A stretch of DNA of 64,000 nt. Origin: Terriglobia bacterium (GTDB lineage: Bacteria; Acidobacteriota; Terriglobia; Terriglobales; Acidobacteriaceae). The position numbers were made by a program, and so were the translations under genes. Below are positions 36,927 through 44,937 of this stretch, piece by piece. Within the stretch, counting starts at the first letter, position 1. The number at the start of each line of letters is the position of its first letter. The notes beneath the pieces were generated by a model. It was not told where the DNA came from. It did not search any database and saw nothing but the letters and a program-made list of their open reading frames with translations. The DNA lies in assembly GCA_020073565.1 (NCBI GenBank), contig JAIQEY010000003.1, forward strand, positions 140,251 to 204,250, written 5' to 3'.

Positions 36927-36954
36927 TTGACAATATTGCACATTGCTATATATT
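36927..36954 (+). promoter_or_regulatory. Sigma70-type promoter for the XRE-NfeD-flotillin cluster
   Basis: TTGACA at 36927-36932, 16-bp spacer, TATATT at 36949-36954; the XRE gene starts 18 bp later. The palindrome CAATATTG (36931-36938) overlaps the -35 box edge and could be an operator for the XRE protein. This is the only strongly AT-rich, consensus-like promoter noticed in the window. Confidence 0.7.
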
Positions 36955-36972
36955 TATTGCGATCCGACATAC

Positions 36973-37482
36973 ATGACACTGGGCGAAAAAATCCGTTACC
37001 TCCGCGAGGTCGATGGCTCGCTGCGCGGGCTGGGACGGCCCATGACCCAGCAGGAACTGATGAGGGCGATCAGGAAGGAGACGGGCAAGGCCATCAGCCA
37101 GTCGTACCTGTCGCAGATCGAGAGCGGAAAGCGACGCCACATGACGCAGTCGACACGCACGCTACTGTCGCGATTTTTCAAGGTGCATCCGGGATTCCTG
37201 GTGGACGATCCGGAGGGCTACCACACGGAACTGGTGTCGGATTTGCGAACGACGGAAGGGCAGCTGGATGTGTGGCTGCTTCAGGGCTCGGAGCGGTTTG
37301 CGAGCGATCCGCAGGTGAGCGAGGTGCTGATCAAACTGGCGCGCGATCAGGACACTCGGCGATGCATTCTGCTCCTGGGCGAGATTCTGAACATGCCGGG
37401 GCTGGCTGACCGATTGTTCGAAGCGCTGCGTCCGGAAGTGGGGCGCGCCGCAGGCTCGGGTGCGTGGAGGCGAAACCTATGA
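36973..37482 (+). CDS. XRE-family transcriptional regulator
   Basis: 169 residues from the ATG at 36973; an upstream ATG at 36943 lies inside the promoter -10 region and is unlikely. The N-terminal helix-turn-helix (MTLGEKIRYLREV ... MTQQELMRAI ... SQSYLSQIESGKRRHM, about 1-65) is the XRE/Cro type. It has an unusually long first loop containing SLRGLGRP. The C-terminal 100 residues are helical and resemble no ligand domain I know. The stop overlaps the NfeD-like start by 4 bp (ATGA), so it is coupled to a membrane-stress operon and probably controls it. Confidence 0.88.
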   Translation: MTLGEKIRYLREVDGSLRGLGRPMTQQELMRAIRKETGKAISQSYLSQIESGKRRHMTQSTRTLLSRFFKVHPGFLVDDPEGYHTELVSDLRTTEGQLDVWLLQGSERFASDPQVSEVLIKLARDQDTRRCILLLGEILNMPGLADRLFEALRPEVGRAAGSGAWRRNL

Positions 37483-38096
37483 CGTGGGGTGATTTTTATC
37501 TGATCTGTTTCGCCGTTGGATTTCTGTTGAGCGCAATTTCCTTCATTGCGGGCGGACTGCATTGGCATTTGCCGTTCCTCCATGGGGATGGACATGTCCA
37601 TTTCCATGTCGGACACGCGCACATCGCGCACGGAGCGTCCATGCATGGAGGAAACGGCAATGGCGCGACCGGCACACAGTTTTCTCCGTTCAATTTCATC
37701 ACGCTAACGGCGTTTTTGGCGTGGTTTGGCGGGACCGGGTTTCTGATCACGCGCTACTCGGGTGTTTGGTTTGCGCTCGGACTGCTTCTGTCGATCGCGG
37801 CAGGACTGCTGGGGGCCGGAATCGTCTTCCTGTTTCTGACGCGAGTGCTGATCTCCACCGAAGAAAACATGGACGCGGCCGATTACGAGATGGTGGGCGT
37901 GTTGGGAAAGACTTCGATGCCGATCCGAGAAGGCGGCACGGGCGAAATCATTTACTCGCAGGCAGGCACTCGGCGTACGTGTGGCGCGCGCAGCGAGGAT
38001 GGGGGGGCGATTGAAAAGGGCGTGGAGGTTGTCGTTACAAGCTATGAGAAAGGGATTGCCTATGTGCGGCGATGGGAGGAGATGAGTGCGGAGTAG
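37479..38096 (+). CDS. NfeD-like membrane protein with His-rich loop
   Basis: 205 residues. The start is ATG at 37479, overlapping the XRE stop. A first membrane helix (residues 5-26) is followed by a loop holding ten His in residues 28-56 (LHWHLPFLHGDGHVHFHVG and beyond), then two or three membrane helices (FITLTAFLAWFGG, GLLLSIAAGLLGAGIVFLFL). The C-terminal part (VGVLGKTSMPIREGGTGEIIY) matches the OB-like NfeD domain. NfeD-type proteins accompany flotillins, as here (flotillin 95 bp downstream). The His cluster suggests metal binding, which I do not know from this family. Confidence 0.82.
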   Translation: MTWGDFYLICFAVGFLLSAISFIAGGLHWHLPFLHGDGHVHFHVGHAHIAHGASMHGGNGNGATGTQFSPFNFITLTAFLAWFGGTGFLITRYSGVWFALGLLLSIAAGLLGAGIVFLFLTRVLISTEENMDAADYEMVGVLGKTSMPIREGGTGEIIYSQAGTRRTCGARSEDGGAIEKGVEVVVTSYEKGIAYVRRWEEMSAE

Positions 38097-38104
38097 CGCA
38101 GAAG

Positions 38105-38135
38105 CCCACTCATCGCAGAGAACGTGATGAGTGGG
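38105..38135. repeat. Hairpin followed by GCGCCC
   Basis: CCCACTCATC (38105-38114) pairs with GATGAGTGGG (38126-38135), then GCGCCC. The same layout (CCCAC... stem, GTGGG, GC(A/G)CCC) recurs at 39884-39928, so the two flank the flotillin gene. There is no T-run. CTAGAAG twice at 38161-38174 is a minimal heptad repeat. Confidence 0.7.
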
Positions 38136-38191
38136 GCGCCCCTCGGTGGTATTGGTTTGGCTAGAAGCTAGAAGCGATTCTGGGAGGAGAT

Positions 38192-39637
38192 ATGTTCTTA
38201 GGACTACCAATTGAAGCATGGATCATCATCGGGCTGGCAGTTCTTGTGCTGCTGTTCCTGATGAGCTTGTTGGCTCGCTTATACCGCAAAGCAGGGCCGC
38301 ATGAAGCGCTGATTGTCTATGGGTTTCGCGGCACGCGCGTGGTGCAGGGACACGGCACGGTCATCTTTCCGATGGTCGAGAACTGCCGCGATCTCTCGCT
38401 CGAGCTGATGTCGTTCGACGTGGCGCCACAGCAGGATCTGTACACCAAGCAGGGTGTGGCGGTCACGGTCGAGGCGGTGGCACAGATCAAAGTAAAGTCA
38501 GACAAGGAATCCATCCTGACGGCGGCCGAGCAGTTCCTGACCAAGACCGACCAGGAACGCGAAGGCCTGATCCGGTTGGTGATGGAAGGCCACCTGCGCG
38601 GCATCATCGGCCAATTGACGGTCGAAGAAATCGTCAAGCAGCCGGAGATGGTGGGCGACCGCATGCGCTCCACCTGCGCTGACGACATGAACAAGATGGG
38701 CCTGGAAGTCATCTCGTTCACCATCAAGGAAGTGCGCGACAAGAACGAGTACATCGCGAACATGGGCAAGCCCGATGTGGCACGCATCCGGCGCGACGCC
38801 GACGTCGCGACCGCAGAAGCCGAGCGCGACACGGCCATCAAGCGCGCGCTGGCAACGCGGGAAGCCGCGGTCGCCAGGGCGCAGGCCGACCAGGACCGGG
38901 TTCAGGCCGAAACCGCGTCCCTCGCCAAACAGGCGGAGGCGCAGCGTGACCTCGAAGTGAAAAAGGCGCAGTACCTGGAAGTCACCAAGCGACAGCAGGC
39001 ACAGGCCGACAAGGCGTACGACATTCAGACCAACATCATGCAGCAGCAGGTGATCGCCGAGCAGGTGAAGGTGCAGCAGGTCGAGAAAGAAGGACAGGTC
39101 AAGGTGCAGGAAGCGGAGATCAACCGCCGCGAGAAAGAACTGATCGCGACGGTGCTGAAGCAGGCGGAGGTCGAGCGTCAGCGGATTGAAACGCTGGCCA
39201 ACGCCGAGAAGTCGCGCCTGATGGCCGAAGCCGAGGGTCATGCGTCGTCGATCCGGCAGCAGGGTGAAGCTGAGGCAGAGATCATCTTCAAGAAAGGCGA
39301 GGCCGAGGCGAAAGCCATGAACGTCAAAGCCGAGGCCTTCCAGGAGTACAACCAGGCCGCAGTCATCGACAAGCTGCTCACGGGCTTGCCGGAAGTGGTG
39401 CGGGCGCTGGCTGCACCGCTGGCGAATGTAGACAAGATCACCATCGTCTCGACCGGCAACGGCGATGCCGCCGGAATGAACAAGATCACGGGCGACATTA
39501 CGAAGATGGCGGCGCAGGTGCCGGCGCTGTTCGAGACGCTCTCGGGCATGCCGCTCACCGAATTGCTGGGTAAGGTGCGGCAGATCGGGGACAAGTCGCC
39601 GAAGCCCAATGACTCAGGCAAGGGCGCCGGCAAGTAG
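38192..39637 (+). CDS. Flotillin-family (SPFH) membrane protein
   Basis: 481 residues, GGAGGAG just before ATG. An N-terminal membrane hairpin (IIIGLAVLVLLFLMSLLARL), the SPFH/band-7 domain (about 35-210, including VEAVAQIKVKSD and MGLEVISFTIKEVRD), then a long Ala/Glu/Gln-rich coiled coil (about 210-400) and a C-terminal flotillin region (VIDKLLTGLPEVVRALAAPL). It fits the YqiK/FloT type that forms membrane microdomains, usually with an NfeD partner, as found upstream. PspA-like and glycine-zipper genes follow, pointing to an envelope-stress unit. Confidence 0.94.
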   Translation: MFLGLPIEAWIIIGLAVLVLLFLMSLLARLYRKAGPHEALIVYGFRGTRVVQGHGTVIFPMVENCRDLSLELMSFDVAPQQDLYTKQGVAVTVEAVAQIKVKSDKESILTAAEQFLTKTDQEREGLIRLVMEGHLRGIIGQLTVEEIVKQPEMVGDRMRSTCADDMNKMGLEVISFTIKEVRDKNEYIANMGKPDVARIRRDADVATAEAERDTAIKRALATREAAVARAQADQDRVQAETASLAKQAEAQRDLEVKKAQYLEVTKRQQAQADKAYDIQTNIMQQQVIAEQVKVQQVEKEGQVKVQEAEINRREKELIATVLKQAEVERQRIETLANAEKSRLMAEAEGHASSIRQQGEAEAEIIFKKGEAEAKAMNVKAEAFQEYNQAAVIDKLLTGLPEVVRALAAPLANVDKITIVSTGNGDAAGMNKITGDITKMAAQVPALFETLSGMPLTELLGKVRQIGDKSPKPNDSGKGAGK

Positions 39638-39651
39638 CGCGAACCCGGTGT

Positions 39652-39675
39652 AGAGACGCGGCTCGCCGCGTCTCT
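39652..39675. repeat. Hairpin repeat (GAGACGCGG type)
   Basis: A 10-bp perfect stem AGAGACGCGG/CCGCGTCTCT with loop CTCG, 14 bp after the flotillin gene. The stem shares GAGACGCGG with the hairpin inside lpxB at 26354. Confidence 0.85.
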
Positions 39676-39705
39676 CTGCCGGCGACAGAGATCAGGAGGA
39701 ATCCC

Positions 39706-39876
39706 GTGCAGGACGAAGTTCATCACGCAAGGTCACTGGGCCTGGCCGTAGCTCTGGGAGCCGCGATGGGTGCGGCCCTGGGCGCGGCCACCGGGCACAT
39801 GGGTGTCTGGGTCGCCGTCGGAATCGCAGCCTATATCGCGATCTCGGTGGTGGGTGGGGCGTGGAGTACGAAGTAG
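39706..39876 (+). CDS. Small glycine-zipper-like membrane protein
   Basis: 56 residues, GTG start with AGGAGG 8 bp upstream. After a short polar N-terminus (QDEVHHARS) the protein is LGLAVALGAAMGAALGAA, GHMGVWVAVGIAAYIAISV and a short tail: two small-residue membrane segments of glycine-zipper type. It sits between flotillin and PspA genes on the same strand. It belongs to the same probable operon and may insert in or sense the membrane (inference). Confidence 0.75.
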   Translation: MQDEVHHARSLGLAVALGAAMGAALGAATGHMGVWVAVGIAAYIAISVVGGAWSTK

Positions 39877-39883
39877 CGGGGCT

Positions 39884-39922
39884 CCCACCCTAACGTCGCA
39901 AAAGACGCGACGTTAGGGTGGG
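39884..39922. repeat. 16-bp-stem hairpin
   Basis: CCCACCCTAACGTCGC (39884-39899) is perfectly complementary to 39907-39922 with a 7-nt loop, then GGCACCC. Possible transcription attenuator between the small protein and pspA, though it lacks a T-run. It is followed by a heptad tract (ACTCGCG units, 39932-39967). Confidence 0.8.
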
Positions 39923-39931
39923 GCACCCAAT

Positions 39932-39967
39932 AACTCGCGACTCGCTTCTCGCGACTCGCGACTAACT
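39932..39967. repeat. ACTCGCG heptad tract
   Basis: About five 7-bp units (ACTCGCG, ACTCGCT, TCTCGCG, ACTCGCG, ACTAACT), ending just before the pspA ribosome binding site. Confidence 0.85.
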
Positions 39968-39979
39968 ACGAGGTGTTTT

Positions 39980-40639
39980 ATGGCATTACTGGAGCGCGTT
40001 TCGACGTTGGTTCGGGCAAACCTCAACGACCTGATCGACCAGGCCGAGGAACCGGAAAAGATGATCAAGCAGGTCATTCTCGACATGCAGAACCAGCTTC
40101 TGCAGGTCAAGACGCAGGTGGCGATTGCGATTGCCGACCAGCACCTGCTGGAGAAAAAGAAATTGGAGAACGACGACAAGGTGCAGGAATGGATGCGCAA
40201 GGCGGAACTGGCCGTCGACAAGAAACAGGACGACCTGGCGCGCGCTGCCCTGCTGCGCGTGGAAAGCTATCGCGAGATGAGCGCCGGCTTCCTGCAGCAA
40301 GTGGAAGACCAGAAGGCGCAGGTCGAGAACCTGAAGTCGGCACTGCGCAAGTTGGAGCAGAAACTGGCCGAAGCGAACACGAAGGCCGATCTGCTGATCG
40401 CGCAGCATCGGCGGGCGCGCGCGGCCAGCCGGGCGACGGACGCGAATTCTGGCATGAGCGCGAATTCCAAGTCGGCGACGTTCGACCGCATGAAGCGAAA
40501 GGTGGCCCACGAAGAGGCGGTCGGCCAAGCGAAAGCAGAATTACTGTCGGATGACGTCGAAGACCGTCTGGCCGCGCTCGAAAAAGAAGACCGAATCGAG
40601 CATTTGCTGACGGAGCTCAAGGCGAAGCGCGGGGCGTAA
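39980..40639 (+). CDS. pspA: PspA/IM30 family membrane-protecting protein
   Basis: 219 residues, GAGGTG before the ATG. Almost wholly helical coiled coil, starting with ALLERVSTLVRANLNDLIDQ and EEPEKMIKQVILDMQNQL, which are diagnostic for PspA/Vipp1. The ESCRT-III-like protein binds damaged inner membrane and maintains proton-motive force. It closes the XRE-NfeD-flotillin-small protein series. No PspF-type activator is present, which fits control by the XRE protein instead. Confidence 0.95.
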   Translation: MALLERVSTLVRANLNDLIDQAEEPEKMIKQVILDMQNQLLQVKTQVAIAIADQHLLEKKKLENDDKVQEWMRKAELAVDKKQDDLARAALLRVESYREMSAGFLQQVEDQKAQVENLKSALRKLEQKLAEANTKADLLIAQHRRARAASRATDANSGMSANSKSATFDRMKRKVAHEEAVGQAKAELLSDDVEDRLAALEKEDRIEHLLTELKAKRGA

Positions 40640-40664
40640 GCAAAAGTGTGGGCGTTGCAAGAAG

Positions 40665-40694
40665 CCACGTAGGGACAGCCGCCCTCGGCTGTCC
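40665..40694. repeat. Hairpin repeat (GGACAGCC type)
   Basis: GGACAGCC-GCCCTC-GGCTGTCC with the left flank CCACGTAG. The 30 nt are identical to the reverse complement of 47846-47875. Confidence 0.9.
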
Positions 40695-40783
40695 GCCGAG
40701 TTCTCCAAAACGGAGCGCCCTCGCCGCTTCGAAACGAAATTGTATCTGCGTCCCGCTCTTAGGGACACACAAGGAGCACGTCC

Positions 40784-41230
40784 ATGTTGAACAAAATTCT
40801 GCAAGGCGCAGCGAAGTCAGTGTCAGTCCTCTTGTCTCTCATTTTGTTGTTCTCCCTCTGCACGGTTGTCCAGGCGCAACAAAAGCCCGAGCAACTCGCG
40901 CAGCAATCCTCGGAGGCATGGTTGGCGCTCGTCGACTCCGGCAAATATGCGGACAGTTGGCAGGAGGCGTCGCAGTTCTTCAGAGCGGCCGTCACCAAGG
41001 AGCAGTGGCAAAGCGCGCTGCGGGGGAGTCGCGATCCGCTAGGTAAGATGCTGTCGCGCAAGCTCAAGAGCGCTACCTACGCGAAGACGTTGCCGGGCGC
41101 GCCGGATGGAGATTACGTGGTGATCCAGTACGAGAGCAGCTTTGAGCACAAGCAGTCTGCGGTCGAGACGGTCACTCCGATGCTCGACAAAGATGGGAAG
41201 TGGAGAGTTTCCGGCTACTTCATCAAGTAA
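40784..41230 (+). CDS. Exported DUF4019 protein
   Basis: 148 residues with AAGGAG before the ATG. Signal peptide (about 1-31, ending VVQAQ). The mature part SSEAWLALVDSGKYADSWQE ... YVVIQYESSFEHKQSAVETV ... DGKWRVSGYFIK is the single-domain DUF4019 pattern, of unknown role outside the cytoplasm. The following membrane-protein gene starts about 50 bp later. Confidence 0.85.
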   Translation: MLNKILQGAAKSVSVLLSLILLFSLCTVVQAQQKPEQLAQQSSEAWLALVDSGKYADSWQEASQFFRAAVTKEQWQSALRGSRDPLGKMLSRKLKSATYAKTLPGAPDGDYVVIQYESSFEHKQSAVETVTPMLDKDGKWRVSGYFIK

Positions 41231-41282
41231 AGGCCCGGCAGGTTTGAATTCAGGGCTTTGGACCTCGGAAGGGATAATCTCT

Positions 41283-41807
41283 TTGGTCTTTCGTTCCGCG
41301 CTCACGCCAAGTGCAGTTGCCGATGCGCTCCGCCGCTCGATTGACGAGGAGCGGAGAGCGCTGTTTTCCCTGTCTGGGTACCGAGGTTCGCTTCCCGTGC
41401 TGGGGGAAGTGACTGAGACCACTTTCCGTTTGCAGAAAAGGAGATACTGGCGCAACGACTTCGCCCCAAATCTCTACGGTGAAATCCAGACAGAAGCGGG
41501 CGGCAGTCGGATTGAGGCACACTTCGACGTATCTCGCTGGGTGAAAACTTTCATGCGGCTTTGGCTAGCCGGAGTTATGCTGCTTGGTGGGCCGATTTTC
41601 GTGCTCTCTTGTCTCGACCGCCTCACCGGAAGCCACCATATGACCGGCGATAATATTGTCGGTCTGATAGTCCCGCCAGCGATGGTCCTGTGGGGATTCT
41701 TGCTGCCGAGGATTGGCCGCTGGTTTGGGGTAGGCGATGAACGATTCCTGCTCGAGTTTGTTCAGCAGACGCTGGCAGCACAAATCGAGGAGCAAGGTTT
41801 TCACTGA
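41283..41807 (+). CDS. Hypothetical membrane protein
   Basis: About 174 residues from a TTG at 41283, supported by GGAAGGGA 8 bp upstream. The open frame starts earlier (41142), overlapping the DUF4019 gene, but that part looks like a shadow. An N-terminal soluble beta region (LYGEIQTEAGGSRIEAHFDVS) resembles a small PH-like fold, followed by two membrane helices (WLAGVMLLGGPIFVLSC and IVGLIVPPAMVLWGFLLP) and a short cytosolic tail. Not assigned. Confidence 0.65.
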   Translation: MVFRSALTPSAVADALRRSIDEERRALFSLSGYRGSLPVLGEVTETTFRLQKRRYWRNDFAPNLYGEIQTEAGGSRIEAHFDVSRWVKTFMRLWLAGVMLLGGPIFVLSCLDRLTGSHHMTGDNIVGLIVPPAMVLWGFLLPRIGRWFGVGDERFLLEFVQQTLAAQIEEQGFH

Positions 41808-41848
41808 CTCATTGATAGACGACATCTTCGCCCTGTGAGGCCACTCTT

Positions 41849-42343
41849 ATGCGCAAGGTCTTCCATTTCGACTCGCCCGCCGACCCTTACATTGCCAACG
41901 CCGCCGTGCTCTGTTGCTTCGATCACCGCATCAGCACGGCCGTGCGAAAGTTCCTGAAGAAACAGGGCATCGAGCGCGCCGACATGATCGTTGTGGCCGG
42001 AGGAGCGAAGACCCTCGCCTCCCCGCGCAACGACTTCGAGCAGGACTTCATCCTGGAACAGGTCCGCATGTCGATTCGCCTGCACCACACTAGACGCGTG
42101 ATGGTGATGAGCCACTCCGACTGCGCTACCTACGGCGGCCTCGCCCATTTCAAGGGAGACGAGGCAGCCGAGGCCGAGCATCATCGGGAAGAATTGCTGC
42201 GCGCGGGCGCACTGCTGACCGCCAATTTCCCTGGCATTTCCGTCGAACCCTACTTCGTGAAGTTTGACGGAGTCTGGGAAGTCCAGGGAGCGTCGCATCT
42301 GAAGGCGGGGCGGGCACAAGAACCGGTGCGTGCGATCGCCTGA
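41849..42343 (+). CDS. Beta-carbonic-anhydrase-like protein
   Basis: 164 residues, shorter than usual beta-carbonic anhydrases (about 200). The zinc site is intact: Cys23-x-Asp25-x-Arg27 (CFDHR) and His89-x-x-Cys92 (HSDC), with the Gly-rich AGGAKT between. The Asp-Arg dyad and the two Cys plus His ligands are the beta-class hallmarks. The rest (TYGGLAHFKGDEAAE) is divergent, so catalysis of CO2 hydration is likely but not certain; some relatives are CS2 hydrolase-like. Confidence 0.78.
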   Translation: MRKVFHFDSPADPYIANAAVLCCFDHRISTAVRKFLKKQGIERADMIVVAGGAKTLASPRNDFEQDFILEQVRMSIRLHHTRRVMVMSHSDCATYGGLAHFKGDEAAEAEHHREELLRAGALLTANFPGISVEPYFVKFDGVWEVQGASHLKAGRAQEPVRAIA

Positions 42344-42348
42344 CGATC

Positions 42349-42428
42349 CGCGGGGCGCCCCGTCTGCCTTTGGCTCGTGGAGCCGCGGGCAAGTTGCCCG
42401 CGCGACAGCCGGCGAGACGCCGGCGCTA
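42349..42428. repeat. Chained hairpins (GCGGGCAA and GCCGGC types)
   Basis: CGCGGGCAA/TTGCCCGCG (42384-42402) is followed by GCCGGC-GAGAC-GCCGGC (42408-42424). In inverted order the same module series (GTAGCGCCGGC...GCCGGCTGTCGCG.GGGCA) occurs at 45838-45890. Confidence 0.85.
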
Positions 42429-42455
42429 CCGATTTCCTGCTACAAATAATGACTT

Positions 42456-43475
42456 ATGAAAATTCTGTTCATTGGCGGTACCGGGATTATCAGCACGGCT
42501 TGCACTGCGTTGGCGGCAGAGCGCGGGATCGACGTTACGCTGCTCATGCGGGGACAACGCGCGTCGCAACTGCCGTCCGGGGTCAAGACTCTGCTTGCCG
42601 ACATCAATGATTCTGCACTAGCTCAGAAACTGGCGAACACCTCGTTTGACGCGGTGGTCGACTTCATTGCCTTCACACCGGCGGATGTTGAGCGCGATCT
42701 TGCGCTGTTCCGCGGGCACACACGGCAGTTTGTGTTTATCAGTTCCGCGAGCGCCTACCAGAAGCCGGCGACACACTACCTGATCACGGAGTCCACACCG
42801 CTGGCCAATCCGTACTGGGAGTATTCGCGGAACAAGATTGCCTGCGAAGAACGGCTGTTGAAAGCCTACCGGGACGAAGGGTTCCCGGTGACCATCGTGC
42901 GGCCCTCGCTGACCTATGGCGAGACGCTCATTCCCCTTGTGTTAAACAGCTGGCAGCAGTCCTACACGGCGGTCGACCGGATGCTTCGCGGGCAAAAGAT
43001 GGTTGTGCCGGGAGATGGTTCTTCGCTGTGGGTGATGACGCACAACACGGATTTCGCCAAGGGACTGGTTGGGCTGCTCGGCCATGAGCAGGCGATCGGG
43101 CACGCGTTTCACATCACGTCCGATGAAGTGCTGACGTGGGACCAGTTCTTTCGGATTGTGGGCAACGCGGTGGGAGCGGAACCGCAGTTGGTGCATATTC
43201 CGTCCGACTTCATTGCGGCGTGCTGGCCCGACAAGAGAGGGACGTTGACAGGCGACAAGGCAGTGAGCGTGGTGTTCGACAATTCGAAAATCAAGCAGTT
43301 TGTTCCGGGATATTGCGCGACCACGAATTTTGCCCAGGGCGTCCGGCTATCGCTCGCGTGGTTTGACGCGGATCCTTCCCGGAAGAAAATTGATCAGCAG
43401 ACCAATGCCATCTGGGACAAACTGATTGCCGGGTATGAGAAAGGGATGAGCGAGACGGTGCGGACCTTTGCGTAA
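42456..43475 (+). CDS. NAD(P)-dependent epimerase/dehydratase-like (extended SDR)
   Basis: 339 residues. The N-terminal Rossmann motif is GGTGIIS, followed by DVTLLMRGQR. A YxxxK catalytic pair lies in EYSRNKIACEE, and VRPSLTYGE follows, typical of extended or atypical SDRs acting on nucleotide sugars or similar. The C-terminal half has HAFHITSDEVLTWDQFF, found in several acidobacterial NAD-dependent epimerases. Substrate unknown; it stands alone. Confidence 0.86.
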   Translation: MKILFIGGTGIISTACTALAAERGIDVTLLMRGQRASQLPSGVKTLLADINDSALAQKLANTSFDAVVDFIAFTPADVERDLALFRGHTRQFVFISSASAYQKPATHYLITESTPLANPYWEYSRNKIACEERLLKAYRDEGFPVTIVRPSLTYGETLIPLVLNSWQQSYTAVDRMLRGQKMVVPGDGSSLWVMTHNTDFAKGLVGLLGHEQAIGHAFHITSDEVLTWDQFFRIVGNAVGAEPQLVHIPSDFIAACWPDKRGTLTGDKAVSVVFDNSKIKQFVPGYCATTNFAQGVRLSLAWFDADPSRKKIDQQTNAIWDKLIAGYEKGMSETVRTFA

Positions 43476-43504
43476 GCTCTCAGCTCTTGCTCTCGGGTCT
43501 CAGG
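43476..43504. repeat. Heptad tract (GCTCTCA type)
   Basis: Four 7-bp units (GCTCTCA, GCTCTTG, CTCTCGG, GTCTCAG) directly after the stop of the epimerase gene. Confidence 0.75.
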
Positions 43505-43513
43505 AAAACATCG

Positions 43514-44845
43514 TCAGGCGCTGGCTTTGTCGATCAGCGGAAGGGGCTTCTCTTCCGGCTGCGGATGCTCCAATTCCAACTGCTCCTGACCGCTGAGCGC
43601 GGACACTTTCCCCCGGTAAGTCTTCAGGTGTCTCTGGGCGGTTTCGAAAGCTTCCTGCGCTTTGTTGAGGTTCTTGCCTACGTTCTCGAATTGATTCTGG
43701 AAAAAGTCGAATGACTTCTGCGCCTTCGCCAGCTCAGCGCGGCTTTTTTCAAAGCGGCTGGCGACCTCGTACCACTTGTGGACCAGCGCGATGGTGTGGA
43801 GCGTCATCAGCAGGGTGTTGGGCGACACGGGAAACACGTGCTGCTGGTTCATCCAGTCGCCGAGTTCGCGGTTGCGAATGACTTCCATGTAGAGCGTTTC
43901 ACTGGGCAAGTACATCAGTGCGATGTCGGTGGTGCCGTTTTCGGGCTGGATGTATTGCTGGATGCGCTTAGCCTCGGCCTTCATTACGCGCACCAGTGCG
44001 ACGCGCGCCTCTTCGATCTCGGCCTTGTCGTTGCTTTCAAACAGCGCGATCACCTGCTCGCGCGGGAACTTGGCGTCGATGGGAAGCTTGCGGTCGGGGA
44101 AGTAAATGACAGCATCGGCGCGCCCTCCACCTTCACCAGGCGACGACTGCAACGAGAACATGTGTGCAGGGAGGAAGTCGGCGAGCAGTCGTTCCAAGCT
44201 GGCTTCACCGAACTGGCCGCGCAGGTGGGGCAGCTTGAGCAGATTGTTCAGGTCGTTAATGGAGTGGCCAATCGCTCCCACTTCTCGTAACTGCTCCTCG
44301 GCGGCTTTCAGGTGCTCCTGCACTTTCTCGAACTGGGCGAATCCTTCCTTGATGTTTTGATCGAGCTTCTGCTGCACCTGGTCGGTGATGGACATGAGCT
44401 TGGCGTCGACGCGGTCGCGGATGGAGTCGAGGCTCTGCGCGGTCTGCTGGTTGAGGCTCTGAAACTCGACTTTCAGTTGTTGCGTGGTAAGTACGAGAGA
44501 GCCGGTCAACTCGCCGCGGGCCTCCAGCAAACGCCGCGTCTGCTCCTCCCTGCCCGCGGCAAGTTGCTGCTCGACCGAGCTACGAATCTCTGAAAAGCCT
44601 TGCTGGATGCGGTCGGTGACCTGCTGGCGGAGGTCCCCTTTAGTCTGCTCCAGGCGACTGGCCATGTCGGCAGTGCTGACACTGATCTTCTGGCCAAGGG
44701 TGCTATTGAGACTTTCGATTGCGTCTGCAACTTCCGCCTTTACATCCACTTGCGAGGCGGCCGAGAAACGGCGCAGCAGCACGGCCGACAACCCCAGCAG
44801 GACAAGGGTTCCGACCAGTACGGTAACCAGCAGTATTGTCTCCAT
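43514..44845 (-). CDS. rmuC: DNA recombination protein RmuC homologue
   Basis: 443 residues. One N-terminal membrane helix (LLVTVLVGTLVLLGLSAVLL), a long coiled coil (about 30-200, rich in Gln/Glu/Ser), then the RmuC domain with LPHLRGQFGEASLERLLADF, ADAVIYFPDRKLPIDAKFP and MYLPSETLYMEV. The domain is predicted to have a restriction-endonuclease-like fold and limits inversions at repeats in E. coli. Such a role is of interest in a genome this rich in inverted repeats. It stands alone between divergent and convergent genes. Confidence 0.93.
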   Translation of the reverse strand: METILLVTVLVGTLVLLGLSAVLLRRFSAASQVDVKAEVADAIESLNSTLGQKISVSTADMASRLEQTKGDLRQQVTDRIQQGFSEIRSSVEQQLAAGREEQTRRLLEARGELTGSLVLTTQQLKVEFQSLNQQTAQSLDSIRDRVDAKLMSITDQVQQKLDQNIKEGFAQFEKVQEHLKAAEEQLREVGAIGHSINDLNNLLKLPHLRGQFGEASLERLLADFLPAHMFSLQSSPGEGGGRADAVIYFPDRKLPIDAKFPREQVIALFESNDKAEIEEARVALVRVMKAEAKRIQQYIQPENGTTDIALMYLPSETLYMEVIRNRELGDWMNQQHVFPVSPNTLLMTLHTIALVHKWYEVASRFEKSRAELAKAQKSFDFFQNQFENVGKNLNKAQEAFETAQRHLKTYRGKVSALSGQEQLELEHPQPEEKPLPLIDKASA

Positions 44846-44937
44846 CGTAAGTAGCTGACCTGAATTCTAGAGGCTAGGTTCGGAGATGGAAAGTGGAACT
44901 TTCTCGCGTTCCTGGTTCAAACGCCTGATCCGACGCT

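Noticed and set aside
41142..41282. Longer N-terminus of the membrane protein at 41283
   Set aside because: It overlaps the DUF4019 gene in another frame and lacks start signals; TTG at 41283 has GGAAGGGA at good spacing.
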